This document shows, piece by piece, positions 11,401 through 23,050 of a stretch of 64,000 nt of DNA. The DNA is taken from NCBI GenBank assembly GCA_003290165.1, contig QNQO01000510.1, positions 62,001-126,000 on the forward strand, written 5' to 3'. The translations under genes were made by a program, and so were the position numbers. Origin of the DNA: Berberis thunbergii (taxonomy: Eukaryota; Streptophyta; Magnoliopsida; Ranunculales; Berberidaceae). The number at the start of each line of letters is the position of its first letter. The stretch's first letter is position 1. The notes below the pieces were generated by a model, which was given only the letters and a program-made list of their open reading frames with translations, was not told where the DNA came from and searched no databases.

Positions 11401-14400
11401 ATAAAGCTTCAAAATAGTTCCTCTTCTAGAACACCTTGGCATATGACCCACTTCAGTGCAGTCTGCCTCATGGCAATTTGACCTAGATATGCAGGTCATG
11501 TCCCTTACAGGAAAGGAAATGAAAAGCTGAGTCGGTAAAGTGGGGGTGGGCACGGGACGGGATGGGACGAGATATACTCATCCCTATCCCATCCCGTTCA
11601 TGACGGGATAGGAAAAACTTCATCCCGACCTCGTCCCATCCCAAACGGGTTTGGGACGGAACTGGATCAGCGTGCTGCCTGTGACTGCTGCGAAGATTAT
11701 CATCATATAAGAGCGTAAAAAATAACTTTCTTATAATTAGATATAGAGCGTGACAAATAATTTTCTTAAACCTACAAGCAAATTGCAGGAATTTGGAAAT
11801 AGTTATGGATAACACCTAAGCAGTGAAATACCCACCAATATAGAGGCGACCCCATGGAAAACCCAAGGTCTCGTAAACCAGATCAGCTCTTGAATATACA
11901 TTCTTTGACACTACAAGATAACTCCTATTGTCCGAGGGTGAGTATCATATTACCTAGCAGGCTTTAGCCTTAAACCAAATTAATAATGGATAAAAAAGAC
12001 ATGTCTGAATATGTCTCTCAAGATGCTTATAACATTGTATACGTAACGAGCACGTGATTGATTGCAAACCTCCCTTAAGTGCTAATCTAGTTGGGATGTT
12101 TGGGAGAGTTCAATTTGCTTTTGTTTTCATCTGTTTTTTCCTTGAAACTTCAAATAAACCCAAAAATGATAGCCTCAAGAGACACTCATATATAGTCTAA
12201 ATCGATATTACTTAATATATAAAACCCAAAATAAAATAAATGAAATTCAAATGCAATCTTGAACATCAAAAGATGAAGATCTCACAAAGGATTCAAATGC
12301 AAACACATAAGTTTCTGCCAGTCATCTTTAAGTTTATATGAATATAAATAAATAAATAAAATATTAATAATAAATATTAAAAAATTAGCTCGGGGCGGGA
12401 TTGGCGGGATTGAAAATCTTCATCCCATCTCATCTCATTCTAGATCGGGACGGGATGGGATCGGGATGAAATTATTCAATCCCATTAAGACCCAGAAAAA
12501 TCGGGACGGGACAGGATCGTGACGAGATCAGGATCGCGGGATGAGATGCCCACCCCTAGGTAAAAGGGTGCTCAATCATGCCGCCCCCACATATTCATTT
12601 GTTCTCTGCAGTGTTTCTGTTGACTCATTTTATATGATGGTTGTGTGCCCGTGCCACCAAAAATTCAGATGCAATGGCTTGGTCACAGCCTTAAGAGATC
12701 ACCATTTTCAATCCAAACTGAAAACTACAAACCCAATTGCTTCCCCTGCCTCTCTCTATAAGTTCATCATGAAACTTCTTCAATTTGAAACCAAGCACTA
12801 CAACTCAGCTCACTCCATTTGCATGCTTTAGTATGGTCATTTGGAAGGAGAGAGATAAAGACAATATCTGAAGGGAAAGCTTGTCTATTGGTAAGGTCAT
12901 ATTGGGTATCAAAGCCTTTCTTTGGAATTGGGGGTCTTATGCCTTGATTTTCAGAGATACAGATAAATCTTTACAGAAGCCTCTCTAAAAGGTGCAATTT
13001 GGTGGATTGCTAGATAAGTTGGTATACGATTTGTGCTTTCTATGGCGGTGCCGCGGTAGAACTTTTCTGTGCTTTCTAGTTTAAGATTAATTTCTTTCTA
13101 TCAAAATTTCTATATTTTGATGTGTTTGACCTATACAGGTGAAGTTTTCAACAGCCACAATTTTCTGTCCAAGTAGCAAAATATCAGGGGCCTAGAGAAA
13201 GCATGGGAATCCCCACATACTCTAAAGCCTTGAATGGAGCACGTACGGGGATGGGAATGGGAAAGTGGGGTGGAAATTCAAAACTACCTTGAATTAAGGA
13301 CACCTTTGTTGGTTTGTCTTTAATTAGTAAAAAACAGTGCATGGACCGATGAAAAGCTATTAATTTTTGCCTTTTTAGAAAGCTTGAAACGTATCCAAAA
13401 TTAGGTATGGAAACGGACACTAAACAACAGGATTATAACTGTATCCAGATCCCCCTACCCACAAACACACAACCAAAATATATAAAACAATAAAAATAAT
13501 AATATGAAAAAATAATAAATAAGAATAACTATCATTCTTTGAATTCGCATCTGATAAAGTCATCTTATCAAATATCCAATCTGCCCGATAAGTACATCCA
13601 ATTCAAGTAACATCCAACATCGGTACTTGATGTTCTCACTATTTAGGCCAAAAGGCAGGATTCTTCAGTTTACAAAGTTAAGAACAAAATGGAAAAAAGA
13701 AGGGAATTGGTATTGTGTGCATAATTTCAAAATATTAGAAAAAGTTATCACTTATCACAATTCACTATCCAAATTTTTTTTATAATATTTGATTTTGCAA
13801 ATAAGGTTTCGAATCAGAGTTGCAGTGCCCATGTTGCAGCTCTACTTGCACTTAGAGAGTTTGCTTGCCAGCTAACTCTTTCCTGAGGCTATGTGTGTAT
13901 TTGAGTTGTATACATTGTAATCAATGATCCAATGTCAATAAATTTCCAACCTTCACCAAGTAGGCCTAGGTTACTTTGATACACATTTTTATGGCACTCA
14001 TTTACACACTCATTTATGGCACTCATTTTAGGGATGAATATATGTGATGGTCATTTCCACCATGAAGATCATCCAAACATAAAATTAATTCATTCCTACA
14101 TTATTCACAATGTCAACAAGTATGCTGAAAATTTGTTAGAATGGATCCAACTTTTTAAGAAATATTTGATGTGATTAAAAATATTGAAATGAGCTTCTTC
14201 ATAGCTTTGCTCCATGGTGCAGAGATCATCACTACAAAAGCTCACTTCATAGCTTCGCTCCATGTAGGCCCATGAAAGTGTGTAAAAAATGTCACAATAA
14301 ATGAATAACTATGAGTAAATAACATCTGCCAGTTGGATTCTTTTCTTCTTTTTCAGTGCATGGGTGATGCACGTGGTTAGAGAGAAGCAGCAGAAGTGAA

Positions 14401-17400
14401 TATCATGAGCACAAACAATGGATAAGAAAATGACCAGAGAAAGTAGAAAGAAATTGACTCACCAAAGTATACTAGACTATGGACGTTTTCCTTGCTATAA
14501 CGTTTGAACACGTTACTCTTTATCTCACCAAAGTTATTTGATACCAGCAAAGCCAATATGGCATTATTGTGAGCAACAATACATGTAGCTAATGTGATTG
14601 CCTGAGCTAATAAGATGAATGAATGAACGAGTATGACAAGTTAAGGAAGAAAAAAGAAACCAAAAACTAAAGAAAGAACGAAAATCATATGGTTCATAGT
14701 GATAATTTTCAGATGCCAGAAACAAAAGGATATTTGCTGCAGCGATCGTCAATGCTTGGTCAGACATAAACCTCCACAGCCAAAAAATCATATTTTCTGA
14801 TGAACTACTTGCAAGTCCCTTGGCAGAACCAAACAGAGTTTGAAATACATCTCCACCAAAATTTTGACAGAGTTTATCAAATATCTGACACGCAGAACAA
14901 GGATCAGTCAGAAACAAGGCTTAAAATTGAACTATGGAATGTAACAGAAAGTGTGAGCCGACATGTTAAGGAACATAGAAAAGTTACCAGGCTAAAGGTT
15001 GGTTTCAGTGCAACATTAGAAAAGCTGAAATCTTATATCAACCTTTATAATGACTAATGAGGGTCTTGCTTTTACCAAAAAAAACTGAAAATAAGCAACC
15101 CTTTTGCAGGCTATTAGAGCATCTCTACCCATGGGGTGGAAAGCAAAAATTTTGGCTTTCCACCTCAGAATGGAGCCAAATTTTTGCTTCCATACGATTA
15201 CACAGCATGAATAAGTCCATGCTCTAACCAACTTTGCATCTTTATCTCCTTCCACTCTGAATGGGGAGGCGACATTCAAAGTGGAGGGAGATAAGGGTGG
15301 GACCTCCATTTTCAACAAACTCCTCTCTTTCTTTTTTTTGGTTTGAATCAAATTCCTCATCCGGCAGTTAGAGTGCTGCCCGGTACTTCAAATGCCACCC
15401 ACAATTTTTACCCCCAACCGCTACGAGGCTGAGGATGGAGATGTAAAATATGAGAATGAAAAAGCCATCTTTTGGTTTCCACACCATGGGTGGAGAATGA
15501 AGATGCACTTAATAATGTAAAGCAGTGCCCACTTTTAAGACATGGATTATGCTTCCTACCTTTAATGCAAGAGTTGTAGCAATGATTTCCATCCAATAAA
15601 ACTTTACTCACCTCTAATACATTGTACACCACATAGAGTTTTATAGTTCCTTGACCCCGTATCATGTGATATATTAGGCTGATATCTGGAAAAGGTATGA
15701 AATTTTTTTAAGAAAACAATTCTTATTCCTACTAATAAAACCATTGTCTATTTATGCATCCAATAGATCTGGAAAAAAGTAGAAGAAAATAGCAGATGAA
15801 AAACACAACTGAGTTCCATGGAAGATATGTTATATACGAACCTACTTGTTGTAAAAGGGAGACTCCACAGGCCAACGCAGTGAAACAACTGAAATCAGAA
15901 AGTTCTGCAGCAGATGGCATCTGGAACTGCCTGCCACAAGCATTGTTAGATCATCTTGTAAATGCCACAATTTATGGAGAATCATTTTTGTTTTAGGGGT
16001 TTGCACAGTGCTTTGCTTTGAGAACACAAGAACACTTCAGGGTGAAAAAAAAAACTCACCAGGTATTTAGTAACCTCCAAAAGGTCATCAAGATCCGTGC
16101 TGGCATGATAGTCAGCAGTGACAAAAATGAATCAAAGCACACAAAAAAGCCAACATCTATAAGCTGCAAAAATGTTATGAAAAAGTTTTGAGAAAATTCA
16201 TCACAAATAAATGAAATGATAGCACACAACAATAAGACAGGATATAAGTTAATGCAAAACTGCTGCACTTCTTTATTAAAAAATGATAAATGAATAAATA
16301 TTACCAATTCACATCTCCATGGCAAGCGGAAGAGAGTATCATACACCCTCTCTCGTTCTTTTTCATTTCCAAGAGTTATCGTACCACGCAACGAATTTCC
16401 ATTATATATTTCCCCCATAAAATATTTAATTGGTGACTTCTCCAAGGAAGTACGATCTGCAGAGCAATATAATACATTTAGCCATGATTATGGATCAGAG
16501 ATTTAGAGAGCAATTGGACAGACATAATAGGATTGGGCCTTTAGCCTTGACTGCAGATTAAGTGGCAGGAAATGACACATAGAGGGAGAGATAAGGTGGC
16601 GTTGGATTATAGCAATTTCTTGAAAGACAATGTCACCGCGACTTGTCTAGGATGTGTGACCAATTGATAGAAAATTCATTCTGTACACTAACCCTCCTGC
16701 ATGGCAATTTTCCATGTGAAAAAGCGTGTCAAATGCCAATCACATGTCGGATAAATAGTTCCTATTGAAACCAAAGATTTTAGTTGTTGAATTCTAAAAT
16801 GATCTTCATGCATGTAAGAGTTCTGAGAGCTACAGAACCTTCGAGAAACCCCATTATCTACATTTAAATCTACCGCCAAATATAGATAAAATATTTAAAA
16901 TAAATATAGGAATAGGGTTTGCTTCAATATAAATCTTAAATTTACCCCATCAAGGTAGGTTCAGTATGCCAGATATAGCTGAATTCAGACTAGGCTTTTC
17001 CTTTTTATGTGACAAGCAAAGGTAAGAAGAGAGTACGTAAACTCATGATGTCTATGACTTGGTAGGGATTGTCATGGAAAGAAACAGAACTCATTTCATT
17101 TGCAACATGAGAAGAGTAGAAGAGTGCATTGTCGATATTAACGGATTGTTCCCTTTGAAGAAAGAATTGAGCATTTTACATACATTATAATCTCAAATTG
17201 AGAAAGCGTGTGAGGTTAATACCAGTGGATTTTTCTGCCATAATTTAAAGGCTCAGCAGTTTGCAATTTGTTCTTAACATGGTCTCCATTAGGCTCAGGC
17301 TGCTTGGCCTTCGGCTGTACAGCAGGCGAACGCAAATCCCCGAAACTTTCTTCCTTTACACTAGTATTAGAATCTCCTCCTCCATTCAACACCATGCTTA

Positions 17401-19743
17401 ATTCTTCACCTGCCCCACTCCCACTCACACTCCTTTGCCTCAACTCCACAAATGCACGCCGATCCCTGTGCACAATTTGAAACTCCGGCTCAAGGTCAGG
17501 CTCCTCGGAAACCTAATGCACAGTCCTAACACTCCCACCACACTCGCTCATGGCAACCTCCTGAATTACAGTTTAATTTGATAACTATAGTTCTTATAAT
17601 CTGTGGGCTTGAACCCATCACCAAAAGAGGAAGATAATCTTAATCTCTGGTGCCAAGGCCCTCCGTCGAAGAAGACGACATAAACTCGCTTCTTCGTGAT
17701 TGGGTCCTCATCCTCGTCAATAGAATGGTCTTGGAGCACCATCTTGTTCTTCTTCTTCCTTTTGGAGCCTTTGTTCTTCCGTTTCCTTGCCAAGGGTGAA
17801 AAGGCTATGTTTTAAGGAACTAGATCCGAGTTTGATCTGTAGAGAGATTGCTCGTCATCCAGGGAACTGTTCAGCACATCGAAGGAGAGCTTTCTCTCAC
17901 CAATTCTCAACAATCGATTGGGTTGAAATGAATAAAAAAGAAGCCCTATTTCTCTCTCTCTATGTCTGTGAAGAAAGATCTAGAGATTAACTAACAACAA
18001 CGGGGAAGGGTAGAGTGAGGAGAGCCCAGTGCATTATAGTGTCGAAGGAGTTCAACATCACTTTGTTCAAAGCTTGAAGGCAACAAAGGCCAGCAAACTG
18101 ACACTGGCACCGCAGGCTTTGTGTTATGGCCACCTGAAATGAGTTTTTTTTTTTTTTTTTTTATTTTATAATTTCAGAAGACTTTAGGGTTCCTTTGTTT
18201 TAAGGATTTTCCCCGCAATTATTTGTTTTATGCAGTGGAGGTTGGATTAATTGCGGTAGCAGTGATGGTTGTGGTGCCAATGGATGTAATGGTGGTCATG
18301 GTGGCATGAGAAGATGTGGATATGTTAGTGGCAGTGGCTATAGAAGTTGTGGTTATGTGCAATTGGTGATAGTAGAAATGATAGAGGTGGTGGTAGGGTG
18401 GTTAGTAGTGACTGTGGTAGTGTTGCTACCACAATTAAGGTGGCATTGGATTATAGCAATTTCATGACAGACAATGTCACCTCCACTTGTCTAGGATGTG
18501 TGACCAATTGATAGAAAATACATTATGTTCATTAACCTTTCTGCATGGCAATTTTCCATGTAAACAAGTGTGTCAAAAGTTGTCCTCGTGTCAAATGTGA
18601 ATCACATGTCAGATAAACAGTTCCTATTGAAAACCAAAGATTTTAATTGTTGAATTCTAAAATGATCTTCATGTACTTAAGAGTTCTGAGAGCTACAGAA
18701 CCTTCGAGAAATCCCATTATCTATATTTGAATCTTCTATATAAATCTAAAATTTACCACGTCAAGGTAGGTTCAGTATGCCAGATATAGCTGAATTCAGA
18801 TTAGGCTTTTCCTTTTTATGTGACAAGCAAAGGTAAGAGAGTATGTAAACTCATGATGTCTATGACTTGGTAGGAATTGTCATAGAAAGAAACTGAACTC
18901 ATTTCATGTGCAACATGAGAAGAGTGGAAAGTGCATTGTCGATATTAACTGATTGTTCCCTTTGAAGAAAGAATTGAGCATTTTAAATCAATTATAATCT
19001 CAAATTGAGAAAGAGTGTGAGTTAATACCAGTGGAATTTTCGGCCATAATTTGCTTCCAATCCAAGGACTCGGCAGTTTGCAATTTGTTCTTAACATAGT
19101 CTCCATTAGGCTCGGCCTTCGGCTGTACAGCAGGCAAACGCAAATCCCTGAAACTCTCTTCCTTTACACTAGTATTAGAATCTCCTCCTCCTTCATTCAG
19201 CACCCTGCTTAATTCTTCACCTGCCCCACTCCCACTCACACTCCTCTGCCTCAATTCCACAAACGCATGCCGATCCCCGTGCACGATTTGAAACTCCAGC
19301 TCAGGGTCAGGCTCCTTGGAAACATGATGCACAGTCCTAACACTCCCACCACACTCGCTCGTGGCAACCTCCTGAATTACAGTAGGACTAATCTGATAAC
19401 TATAGCTCTGATAATCCGTGGGCTTGAACCCATTAACACAGGCATCGCCAAAAGAGGAAGATGATCTTAATCTCTGGTGATGAGGTCCCCTGTCAAAGAA
19501 GACCGCATCCACTCGCTTCTCCGTAATTGAGTCCTCGTCCTCGTCAATAGAATGGTCTTGAAGCATCATCTTGATCTTCTTCTTCCTCTTGGAGCCTTTG
19601 TTCTTTCGTTTCATTGCCAAGGGTGAAAAAGCTCCGTTTTCAGGGACTGGATCTGAGTTTGATCTGTAGAGAGATAGCTCGTCGTCCAGGGAACTGCTCA
19701 GTACGTCGAAGGAGAGCTTTCTCCCGCTGATTCTCAACGCCAT
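8459..19743 (-). CDS. POD1: TAPT1/POD1-family ER membrane protein (DUF747), 11 coding exons
   Basis: Exons, in gene order: 19029-19743, 16305-16456, 16060-16163, 15842-15930, 15612-15685, 14734-14884, 14463-14630, 9666-9763, 9443-9565, 8759-8827, 8459-8665. All phases join without a stop, giving 1950 nt or 649 aa. All introns have GT-AG ends except intron 6 (AT-AC). Residues 1-238 (exon 1) are polar and low-complexity, with a basic cluster (K45-K58) and Ser/Glu-rich stretches. From about residue 245 the conserved domain begins: GNSLRGTITLGNEKERERV, LFRLPWRCEL, LIDVGFFVCFDSFLSLL, MIRGQGTIKLYVVYNVLE, AHNNAILALLVSNNFGEIKS, LTFVPLAPACVVIRVLTPVY, with several hydrophobic segments. In Arabidopsis the homologue POLLEN DEFECTIVE IN GUIDANCE 1 is an ER protein needed for pollen-tube guidance and embryo patterning; animal TAPT1 is related. 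The ATG at 19743 was chosen because the start MALR..GRKLSF matches plant relatives as I recall them. Exon 1 exists as two copies; only the distal copy is open. Exact splice sites are my reading and lack RNA support. Confidence 0.92.
9764..14462 (-). other. Intron 7 of the TAPT1/POD1 gene (4.7 kb)
   Basis: GT-AG intron between SLVYF and DSIERF, much longer than the other downstream introns of the gene. It holds a 1-kb hAT element (11541-12558). Other sequence (9940-11500 and 12560-14330) is non-coding; a composition change near 13185-13450 suggests another degraded insertion, but no ends could be set. Confidence 0.8.
11541..12558. mobile_element. hAT-like non-autonomous element in intron 7
   Basis: A 1018-bp element from TGGGGGTGGGCA to TGCCCACCCCTA with GGGACGGGAT-type subterminal repeats at both ends. 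The flanks are 'ggtaaag' (11534-11540) and 'ggtaaaag' (12559-12566), an 8-bp target duplication with one base lost. Same family as 7188-7651 and 55187-55911. No transposase ORF. It adds length to the intron without touching splice sites. Confidence 0.8.
14631..14733 (-). other. AT-AC (U12-type) intron 6 of the TAPT1/POD1 gene
   Basis: On the minus strand this 103-nt intron begins ATATCCTTTT and ends with AC, preceded by TTCCTTAAC (14648-14640), which matches the minor-spliceosome branch-site consensus about 10 nt from the 3' end. No GT-AG pair here preserves the frame. The AT-AC junction does, joining ...ALTIAAA to IVHSFILLAQ, which is what the protein family has at this place. Confidence 0.88.
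15117..15508. mobile_element. Tourist-like (PIF/Harbinger) MITE in intron 5
   Basis: A 392-bp insertion with inverted ends: GAGCATCTCTACCCATGG on the left and CCATGGGTGGAGAATGAAG then ATGCAC on the right, flanked by TTA at 15114-15116 and 15509-15511. A 3-bp TTA/TAA target and GAGCATCT-type ends are typical of Tourist-like MITEs. Confidence 0.72.
16593..18045 (-). repeat. Exon-1 duplication, proximal copy A
   Basis: About 1.45 kb aligning end to end with 18437-19893. It includes part of intron 1, a decayed exon 1 and about 130 bp of 5' flank. Small indels and substitutions are scattered throughout, so the duplication is not recent. Confidence 0.88.
17223..17914 (-). pseudogene. Dead copy of TAPT1/POD1 exon 1
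   Basis: Compared with the open exon at 19029-19743, this copy has lost the ATG (about 17911-17914 reads CAAT on the plus strand), carries in-frame stops (for example TTAAAAC near 17812 and a TAG-type change near 17516) and has length changes that shift the frame before the donor. The GTATTAAC donor itself survives at 17222. It lies inside intron 1 and should be skipped by splicing. Fragments with K-R-rich and VELRQRSVSGSGAGEEL text are still readable. Confidence 0.85.
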
Positions 19744-19893
19744 CGATGGTATTGAATTGAATCAAAGAGAAACCCTCTTTCTCTCTATGGATGTGAAGAG
19801 AAAGATCTATGGATGTGAAGAAAAAGATCAGGGTTTAACTAACAACAAGCGGGAAGGGAAGAGTGAGGAGAGACAAGTGCATCGTAGTGTCGA
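18437..19893 (-). repeat. Exon-1 duplication, distal copy B (contains the open exon 1)
   Basis: Partner of 16593-18045. It carries the intact first exon used in the gene model, about 150 bp of 5' flank and about 590 bp of intron 1. The duplication breakpoints were set where similarity stops: 'aaggtggc' on one side and 'gtgtcga' on the other. Confidence 0.88.
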
Positions 19894-20057
19894 TTTGGGA
19901 ATTGTAGAAAATTTTCGGTGAAAGTGATTTTATTTCGGTAACATTGTTTTGTTGCGAATGAATGTGAATGCAAACACCATTATGATCCATTTCCACCAGT
20001 AACAGAAATCAACTATTGCTCTCTCTCATTCCTGATATAATCTTCAATAGAAACGGA
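19744..20057 (-). promoter_or_regulatory. Short 5' flank and putative promoter of the TAPT1/POD1 gene
   Basis: Only 314 bp separate the start codon (19743) from the left LTR of a retrotransposon (20058). The 150 bp nearest the ATG are shared with the dead copy A and are CT-rich on the minus strand, like a 5' UTR. I see no clear TATA box. The original upstream promoter may have been displaced by the insertion. Confidence 0.4.
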
Positions 20058-20661
20058 TGATACATCAAATCGTAATGATACAGCAATTGTAGACATGATA
20101 ATCTCGTCGACAAAGGCCTAGACAACGTTAAGTTCACTATCACAGAATTCATAAAGTTGGATCTAAATCGCAACTCGCCATTAAACCCGCCGCAGTCAAG
20201 TCGAATGCTCATGAGTGCTGATAAGGTAAGAGTATATCCGAAGGAACGATCAAAGACAGGCAGGCTATCAATACTTTGGTTCCGACTAGGAAATAAATAC
20301 TAAAAAATAAGTCGAGCAATGAAACTTCTTGCATGGACAAAACTAAAAAAGAGAAACATCTTCCACAGATCTAAAAGCATAAGTTGTATAGAAAAACTTT
20401 CTACGTGGACAACTCCCAATAAGGAAAGGATTTCCAGCAAAATCTTTTTCCTTAAACTATACCACCAAAAGCCGAACCGAACGAGGATTCTCACACTATA
20501 AAAGGGAGAAAATGTCAAGGAACAAATGTACTAACTTAAGCCTTATCTAACTTAAGCATTAAAATGTCATCGGCCGTCATGCGGTGGTCCTTGGCTCACG
20601 TGTGTTCTCTATGCAAGTTTTAGGTAAAGGCAAAGCAGGAGAGTAAAAATTGACTACATCA
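20058..20661 (+). repeat. 5' LTR of the Tat-like element
   Basis: Starts TGATACATCAAAT and ends TACATCA. It contains a TATA-like box, ACTATAAAAGGG, near 20495-20507. It matches 27609-28286 with many differences, including a ~50-bp length difference near the 5' end. Confidence 0.82.
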
Positions 20662-20819
20662 GTTAGACGCCGTCCGTGGGAACGACAGAGTTCCTCAGAA
20701 GAAACAATAGTGTCACCTATTTCACAGAGCAAGAAGAGATGGTAACAACAATGTCTCGCAACAACGGAGACGCTGGTGAACCCGCAAACACTCAAACTAG
20801 CTGACCGCCGCCAGTTTCA

Positions 20820-21982
20820 GTGCCACCACCACAGTGGAAGGAACCTTCTCAAACCCCCGCACCGGTGGCAACTGCGACGAACCCAAGGGTGGATCTATTG
20901 TCAATCCAAATGCAACAAATCACACGAGTGATGGAGATAATAAATCAACAGAATCATCCACCTGCAAGACAAGATTGTGAGCAGCGAAGAGCTCAGTTCC
21001 CAAAAGGGTCCAGAGAACAAGTTCAGAAGAGCTGCACTGCCCTTGAGCTTTTCAGTGGACCAAAGGCAGAGGGCGACCAACAGGGACCCAACATCCAAAG
21101 CTGACAGACATGTCACACACAACCCCACTCGGCAAGGGGCCACAAATCCTACGTATTGTTCAATCTCACTGTCTTTCCATCCATGGATCATATCATGGAC
21201 GAACCGCTATCGAAGAAGTACACCCGCCAAAGCTGGAGTTTTATGACGGGACAAGAGACCCGTCTGATCACTTGCGCCACTTTCAGCATGTTATAGCACT
21301 CAAGGAAGGGTCCGATGAGATAATGTGTCGATCATTCTCTACCAGCCTGAAGAAATCAGCGCTGACCTGGTTCCGCAACCTCCCTCCGAGGTCCATTGAC
21401 TCATTTCGAACATTGGTGACGACATTCCTCATGTGCTTTGTGTGCAACCAACAAATCATGAAGGGCGTGCACTATCTACTGACCTTAAAGCAGAAGCAAA
21501 ACAAGAAGTTGAGGGAATACATCACACACTTCAATGATGAGTTGACTCTCATCGACGACTGTAGTGATGGCATCGCCGTCACTGCATTCACCTCGGGTCT
21601 AAGGTGAGGAAAATTCTATGACTTCCTTACTTTGGACCTCCAATCGATATGGCAGACTGTGAAGGATGCCAAGAGATACATCACTCTAAACGAGATGCTA
21701 ACCGCAAAAAATGAAGCGAAATTCGAGAAGAAACTCTCTATCCCCAGGGACAAGAAAGTGGGGAAAAAGAAGGGAGAACGTCGATGGGAACAAGAGGAAG
21801 CACAATGCACAAGGCAGGATAAGGCCTCCAATTATGTCGGGTCCAAGCCTGTCACCCCTCTCAACACTAGTCTGTCCGACATCCTCGATTCTATGGAAGA
21901 ATTAGAAAAAAGTGAAGTAGACCCCCAAGCAGCAAGGAGACCCAGCTCGACGCAACTACAACAAATATTGCGCCTTCCATAA
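20820..21982 (+). pseudogene. Retrotransposon gag remnant
   Basis: Frames at 20820-21104, 21110-21607 and 21632-21982 together read as a plant retrotransposon gag domain: FYDGTRDPSDHLRHF, then SLKKSALTWFRNLPP, then a KLREYITHFNDELTLID stretch and a lysine-rich tail. Frame changes and stops separate the pieces. This protein would normally form the particle core. The copy is not functional. Confidence 0.85.
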
Positions 21983-22479
21983 AGACTGGATCAGGAAAGT
22001 CAAACTCAAGGAGTTCCTAAGCTCGGACAGGAGGCAGGACCGGGCAAAGAAAAAGGAGGACACTATCAAAGAGATTGAAATGAAGCTCCTGGAATCATCT
22101 ATGTTCTTCATGGTCGATCCTCAGGGAGAGCAATCCAATAGGTTCTGAAAGAGGACGCTGACCGAGATGAGTACGCCACCTCAATGCGAGGACCGAAAAG
22201 TGCAGCATGCACTAGTTCAAAGCCCGATCCTACCATTGAATTTACGGATAGGGATCTCCAAGGTGTACATTCTCGTGACAATGACGCCCAGGTCATCTTC
22301 GTCCTTATCGTGAAGTGGGAATTGAAAAGGGATTTGGTGGATACATGAAGCTCACTCAATGTCTTATTTTTAAGTGCATTCCGAAACATGCAACTCCAGG
22401 CCCCCACCACTCACCCCATGGTCAGATTCAGTGGAGAGAAATGCCTCCCTATTGAAAAATCAATCTAATGGTGGTGGTG

Positions 22480-23050
22480 GGAGAGCCACAGTTGCGAAAA
22501 TACATTGTCCAAGAATTTATGGTGGTTGACGCTCCGTCCACTTATAACATTATTCCGGGAAGGCCTTGACTTCATCATATGGAGGCAGCAGTTTCCACTC
22601 TGCACCAATGCATCAAATACACAACCAATCAGGCCCAAAAAACTATCCGAGGAGATCAACCTACAACAAGAAACTACCATTATGCGACCATGAAACAATT
22701 GAATTGCTACCAACTGCAGCTCAGGCCCACGGGCAGACGTATTAGGCACCGAGCCTAGACGAAAGGGGAGAATCAATCTGCGTGAAAGAAGATAAAGCCT
22801 CGACAACAAAATGCAACAATGTGGAAAGCTCGAATTCAGAGCTGGAGGCACAATCCAAACCAATGTAGAACTAAGTAACGATGCTTTAGTAACGGGCGCC
22901 TACTCCAAATGCTGATAATCAGCAAGGAACCGCCCGCAGCACAAAGTCCACTATTCAGTAACTTTGCTAGCTTTTGCAAAGCAAGACACTTCGCTAGAGG
23001 GATTATGCAATCCCGGCCAGGACCATACACGCCTCCTTCAGGACCGGGTT
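22480..23050 (+). pseudogene. Protease-to-RT linker remnant of the Tat-like element
   Basis: Near 22511-22566 a frame reads EFMVVDAPSTYNIIPGRP, the motif that follows the protease in gypsy elements; a degraded linker with several stops follows. The protease DTG and the RT core are not seen, so the pol gene is truncated around 23.05 kb. Confidence 0.65.

Larger units (their letters stand above)
16457..19028 (-). other. Intron 1 of the TAPT1/POD1 gene, holding a dead second copy of exon 1
   Basis: The donor is GTATTAAC after codon 238 plus one base; the acceptor is TTGCTCTGCAG before ATCGTACTTCC. The intron contains the proximal copy of the exon-1 duplication (16593-18045), a 390-bp spacer (18046-18436) with a T-run near 18147-18165 and GGT/GTG-rich sequence, and the 3' part of the distal copy. 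Confidence 0.8.

Noticed and set aside
13185..13450. Transposon fragment in intron 7
   Set aside because: Only a change in composition is visible; no inverted ends, duplication or coding remnant.
14800..15057. 85-codon plus-strand ORF
   Set aside because: It lies antisense to exon 6 of the TAPT1/POD1 gene and its composition reflects that exon.
18240..18430. Plus-strand Gly/Cys-rich frame in the spacer between the exon-1 copies
   Set aside because: GGT/GTG-rich low-complexity sequence with no start context or neighbours; more likely simple repeat.
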